Below are positions 5,302 to 6,171 of a DNA stretch of 6,171 nucleotides, piece by piece. The translations under genes were made by a program, and so were the position numbers. Positions within the stretch are counted from its first letter, which is position 1. Each line of letters begins with the position of its first letter. The DNA is from Alphaproteobacteria bacterium. Its GTDB lineage: Bacteria; Pseudomonadota; Alphaproteobacteria; ATCC43930; CGMCC-115725. Where the stretch lies: assembly GCA_030039775.1 (NCBI GenBank), contig JASHUX010000400.1, positions 1 through 6,171 of the forward strand. The letters are read 5' to 3'. The notes under the pieces were generated by a model, which had not been told where the DNA came from, made no database searches, and saw nothing but the letters and a program-made list of their open reading frames with translations.

Positions 5302-6171
5302 TCAGCTTAGCGCTGCGACGACCTGATTTCCCTCAATCGAGGCTGTACGCACGGGGTCGTGCCGCTGTACCCGGCGCAAAGCGGCGGGGCAGGGACGCGT
5401 GCTCCCGTTCCATCCGCCGCATGCAATACCATGCGTATGGTGGGGCGAGCGCATGACGCTTACTGACACGGTTTGCCGGTTGTGGTGACCGAGCGCCGCA
5501 AAGCGATGCTTCATAACGTGCCGATGTATCACAGCGAGGTGCTCGTGGTGCCGGCGCGTCGAGACATGGCGATCGATATGGCGCCGGTCAGTGACGCGGC
5601 TCCGCAACTCGACGCTGGCTAGGACCACGCCATGCCGCAACTTGTGATGCAGGGCTACTTGCACCTGATGCCGTTCGTGACGTGGCGAACGGTTCGCGCT
5701 GCGATAGACACGCCGACCAGCCGGTTCTTGTTCGGTCAGCGACGGCATTGTTGCGAGGGCGGATGAGATGACTGACAGATCGTCGCCATTCCGCAAATGC
5801 AGCGGGGCCTCGTCAGACGGTTGGTTGTCGACCGGCATGTTCGCCGCCACGGCGACCGGCGCACCAGAACCGCGATGGGCGAAACCGTCGTCCAATAGTT
5901 CCGCCATCTCCATGTCCCGCGATTCAGCGGTGCGACCGCCCATGATAACCCCGATGAGGCGGCGATTGTTGCGCACCGCTGACGCGGCTAGATTGAAGCC
6001 CGAGGCGTTGATGAAGCCGGTCTTGATGCCGTCCATGCCCTCGAACGCTGCCATCAGGTGATTGTGATTGGGATAGGTCCGGCCGTCATAGGTGAAGTCT
6101 TCCGTTGCGAAGAAAGCGTATTCCTTCGGGAAGGTGCGATAGAGCGCGAGCGCCAATTTCGATAGATCCCT
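5302..6171 (-). CDS. D-alanyl-D-alanine carboxypeptidase (peptidase S11, DacF-like), partial, with abnormal C-terminus
   Basis: The gene enters from the right edge; its start and the catalytic SxxK and SxN motifs lie beyond 6171. The visible frame begins RDLSKLALALYR and contains YPNHNHLM, then DGIKTGF with the KTG box of penicillin-binding enzymes (bases 6016-6024), SGFNLAASA and GGRTAESRD, all typical of the S11 catalytic domain. The enzyme trims the terminal D-Ala from peptidoglycan pentapeptides in the periplasm. The S11-like sequence ends near base 5878 (AELLDDGFA). After it, alphaproteobacterial DacF proteins usually have a linker and a SPOR domain. Here the frame stays open to a TGA at 5302-5304 but becomes a His/Arg-rich sequence (HIDRHVSTRRHHEHL) typical of non-coding frames in GC-rich DNA. 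Short SPOR-like scraps appear in different minus-strand frames around 5619-5720, so a frameshift or decay is plausible. Identity of the right part is firm; the true end of the protein is uncertain. Confidence 0.75.
   Translation of the reverse strand, partial: RDLSKLALALYRTFPKEYAFFATEDFTYDGRTYPNHNHLMAAFEGMDGIKTGFINASGFNLAASAVRNNRRLIGVIMGGRTAESRDMEMAELLDDGFAHRGSGAPVAVAANMPVDNQPSDEAPLHLRNGDDLSVISSALATMPSLTEQEPAGRRVYRSANRSPRHERHQVQVALHHKLRHGVVLASVELRSRVTDRRHIDRHVSTRRHHEHLAVIHRHVMKHRFAALGHHNRQTVSVSVMRSPHHTHGIACGGWNGSTRPCPAALRRVQRHDPVRTASIEGNQVVAALS
5345..5370. terminator. Hairpin downstream of the mutase, possible weak terminator
   Basis: GCACG (5349-5353), GGGT loop, CGTGC (5358-5362) form a perfect 5-bp GC-rich stem, flanked by GTAC on each side with a 4-base bulge. 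It begins 44 bases after the mutase stop codon in a convergent region. No run of T follows on either strand, so any termination would be inefficient or Rho-assisted. Confidence 0.25.
5428..5441. repeat. Short inverted repeat ACCAT-GCGT-ATGGT
   Basis: Perfect 5-bp arms around a 4-base centre in the poorly explained stretch between the mutase and the recognisable part of the carboxypeptidase gene. It could be a small hairpin or a binding site; there is no T-tract and no nearby promoter to support a role. Confidence 0.2.

Larger units (their letters stand above)
5302..5618. other. Stretch with no supportable gene
   Basis: About 320 bases between the mutase stop and the possible end of the carboxypeptidase. 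The minus-strand frame through it is formally open but has shadow-like composition. On the plus strand an open stretch runs 5467-5619, before a TAG at 5620-5622. It has ordinary-looking residues (KAMLHNVPMYHSEVLVVPAR) but no ribosome-binding site and no family I recognise. Two small hairpins lie here. It is best read as intergenic or degraded DNA. Confidence 0.4.

Noticed and set aside
5768..6061. 97-codon plus-strand open frame at the right edge
   Set aside because: It lies opposite the S11 carboxypeptidase core, which carries the KTG box; it is Arg/Ser/Pro-rich and has no family resemblance.

Overview
The window is GC-rich DNA with strong G/C preference at third codon positions. The proteins look alphaproteobacterial, most like Rhodospirillales or related orders: a DacF-type carboxypeptidase, a short GalU and an AlgC-type hexose-phosphate mutase. 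That taxonomic reading is inferred from protein character, not from a search. I found no tRNA, rRNA, CRISPR array, transposase or phage gene.

Layout from left to right. (1) Bases 1-86 are the end of a short-chain dehydrogenase, followed after 68 bp by a complete amidohydrolase-superfamily enzyme (155-1177, +) that resembles 4-oxalomesaconate hydratase (LigJ). The pair looks like the end of a small catabolic operon. (2) A 169-bp convergent intergenic stretch carries a REP-like palindrome. (3) A complete soluble cytochrome P450 (1347-2729, -) follows. (4) A divergent intergenic region of roughly 160-290 bp, depending on the GalU start, holds a small inverted repeat next to a possible P450 promoter. 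(5) galU (+) and a phosphoglucomutase/phosphomannomutase gene (+) lie 22 bp apart and probably form one unit. The mutase makes glucose-1-phosphate from glucose-6-phosphate, and GalU turns it into UDP-glucose for envelope and exopolysaccharide synthesis. (6) On the minus strand, running in from the right edge, is the 3' part of a D-alanyl-D-alanine carboxypeptidase. Its catalytic-domain remnant is convincing. The last ~190 codons of its open frame (5302-5877) do not look like normal protein and may be the eroded remains of a C-terminal domain plus intergenic DNA.

Most of the window is ordinary chromosome and I see no new multi-gene system. The most striking observation is a sharply bounded 63-bp block (4561-4623) inside the mutase gene. 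It is about 25% GC, with A or T at every third position except one, yet it stays in frame and encodes a plausible family sequence between two highly conserved motifs. It looks like a micro-mosaic (short gene-conversion tract) from an AT-rich donor, or an assembly chimera. Secondary points are the decayed carboxypeptidase tail, the ambiguous galU start and the LigJ-like enzyme of unknown substrate.
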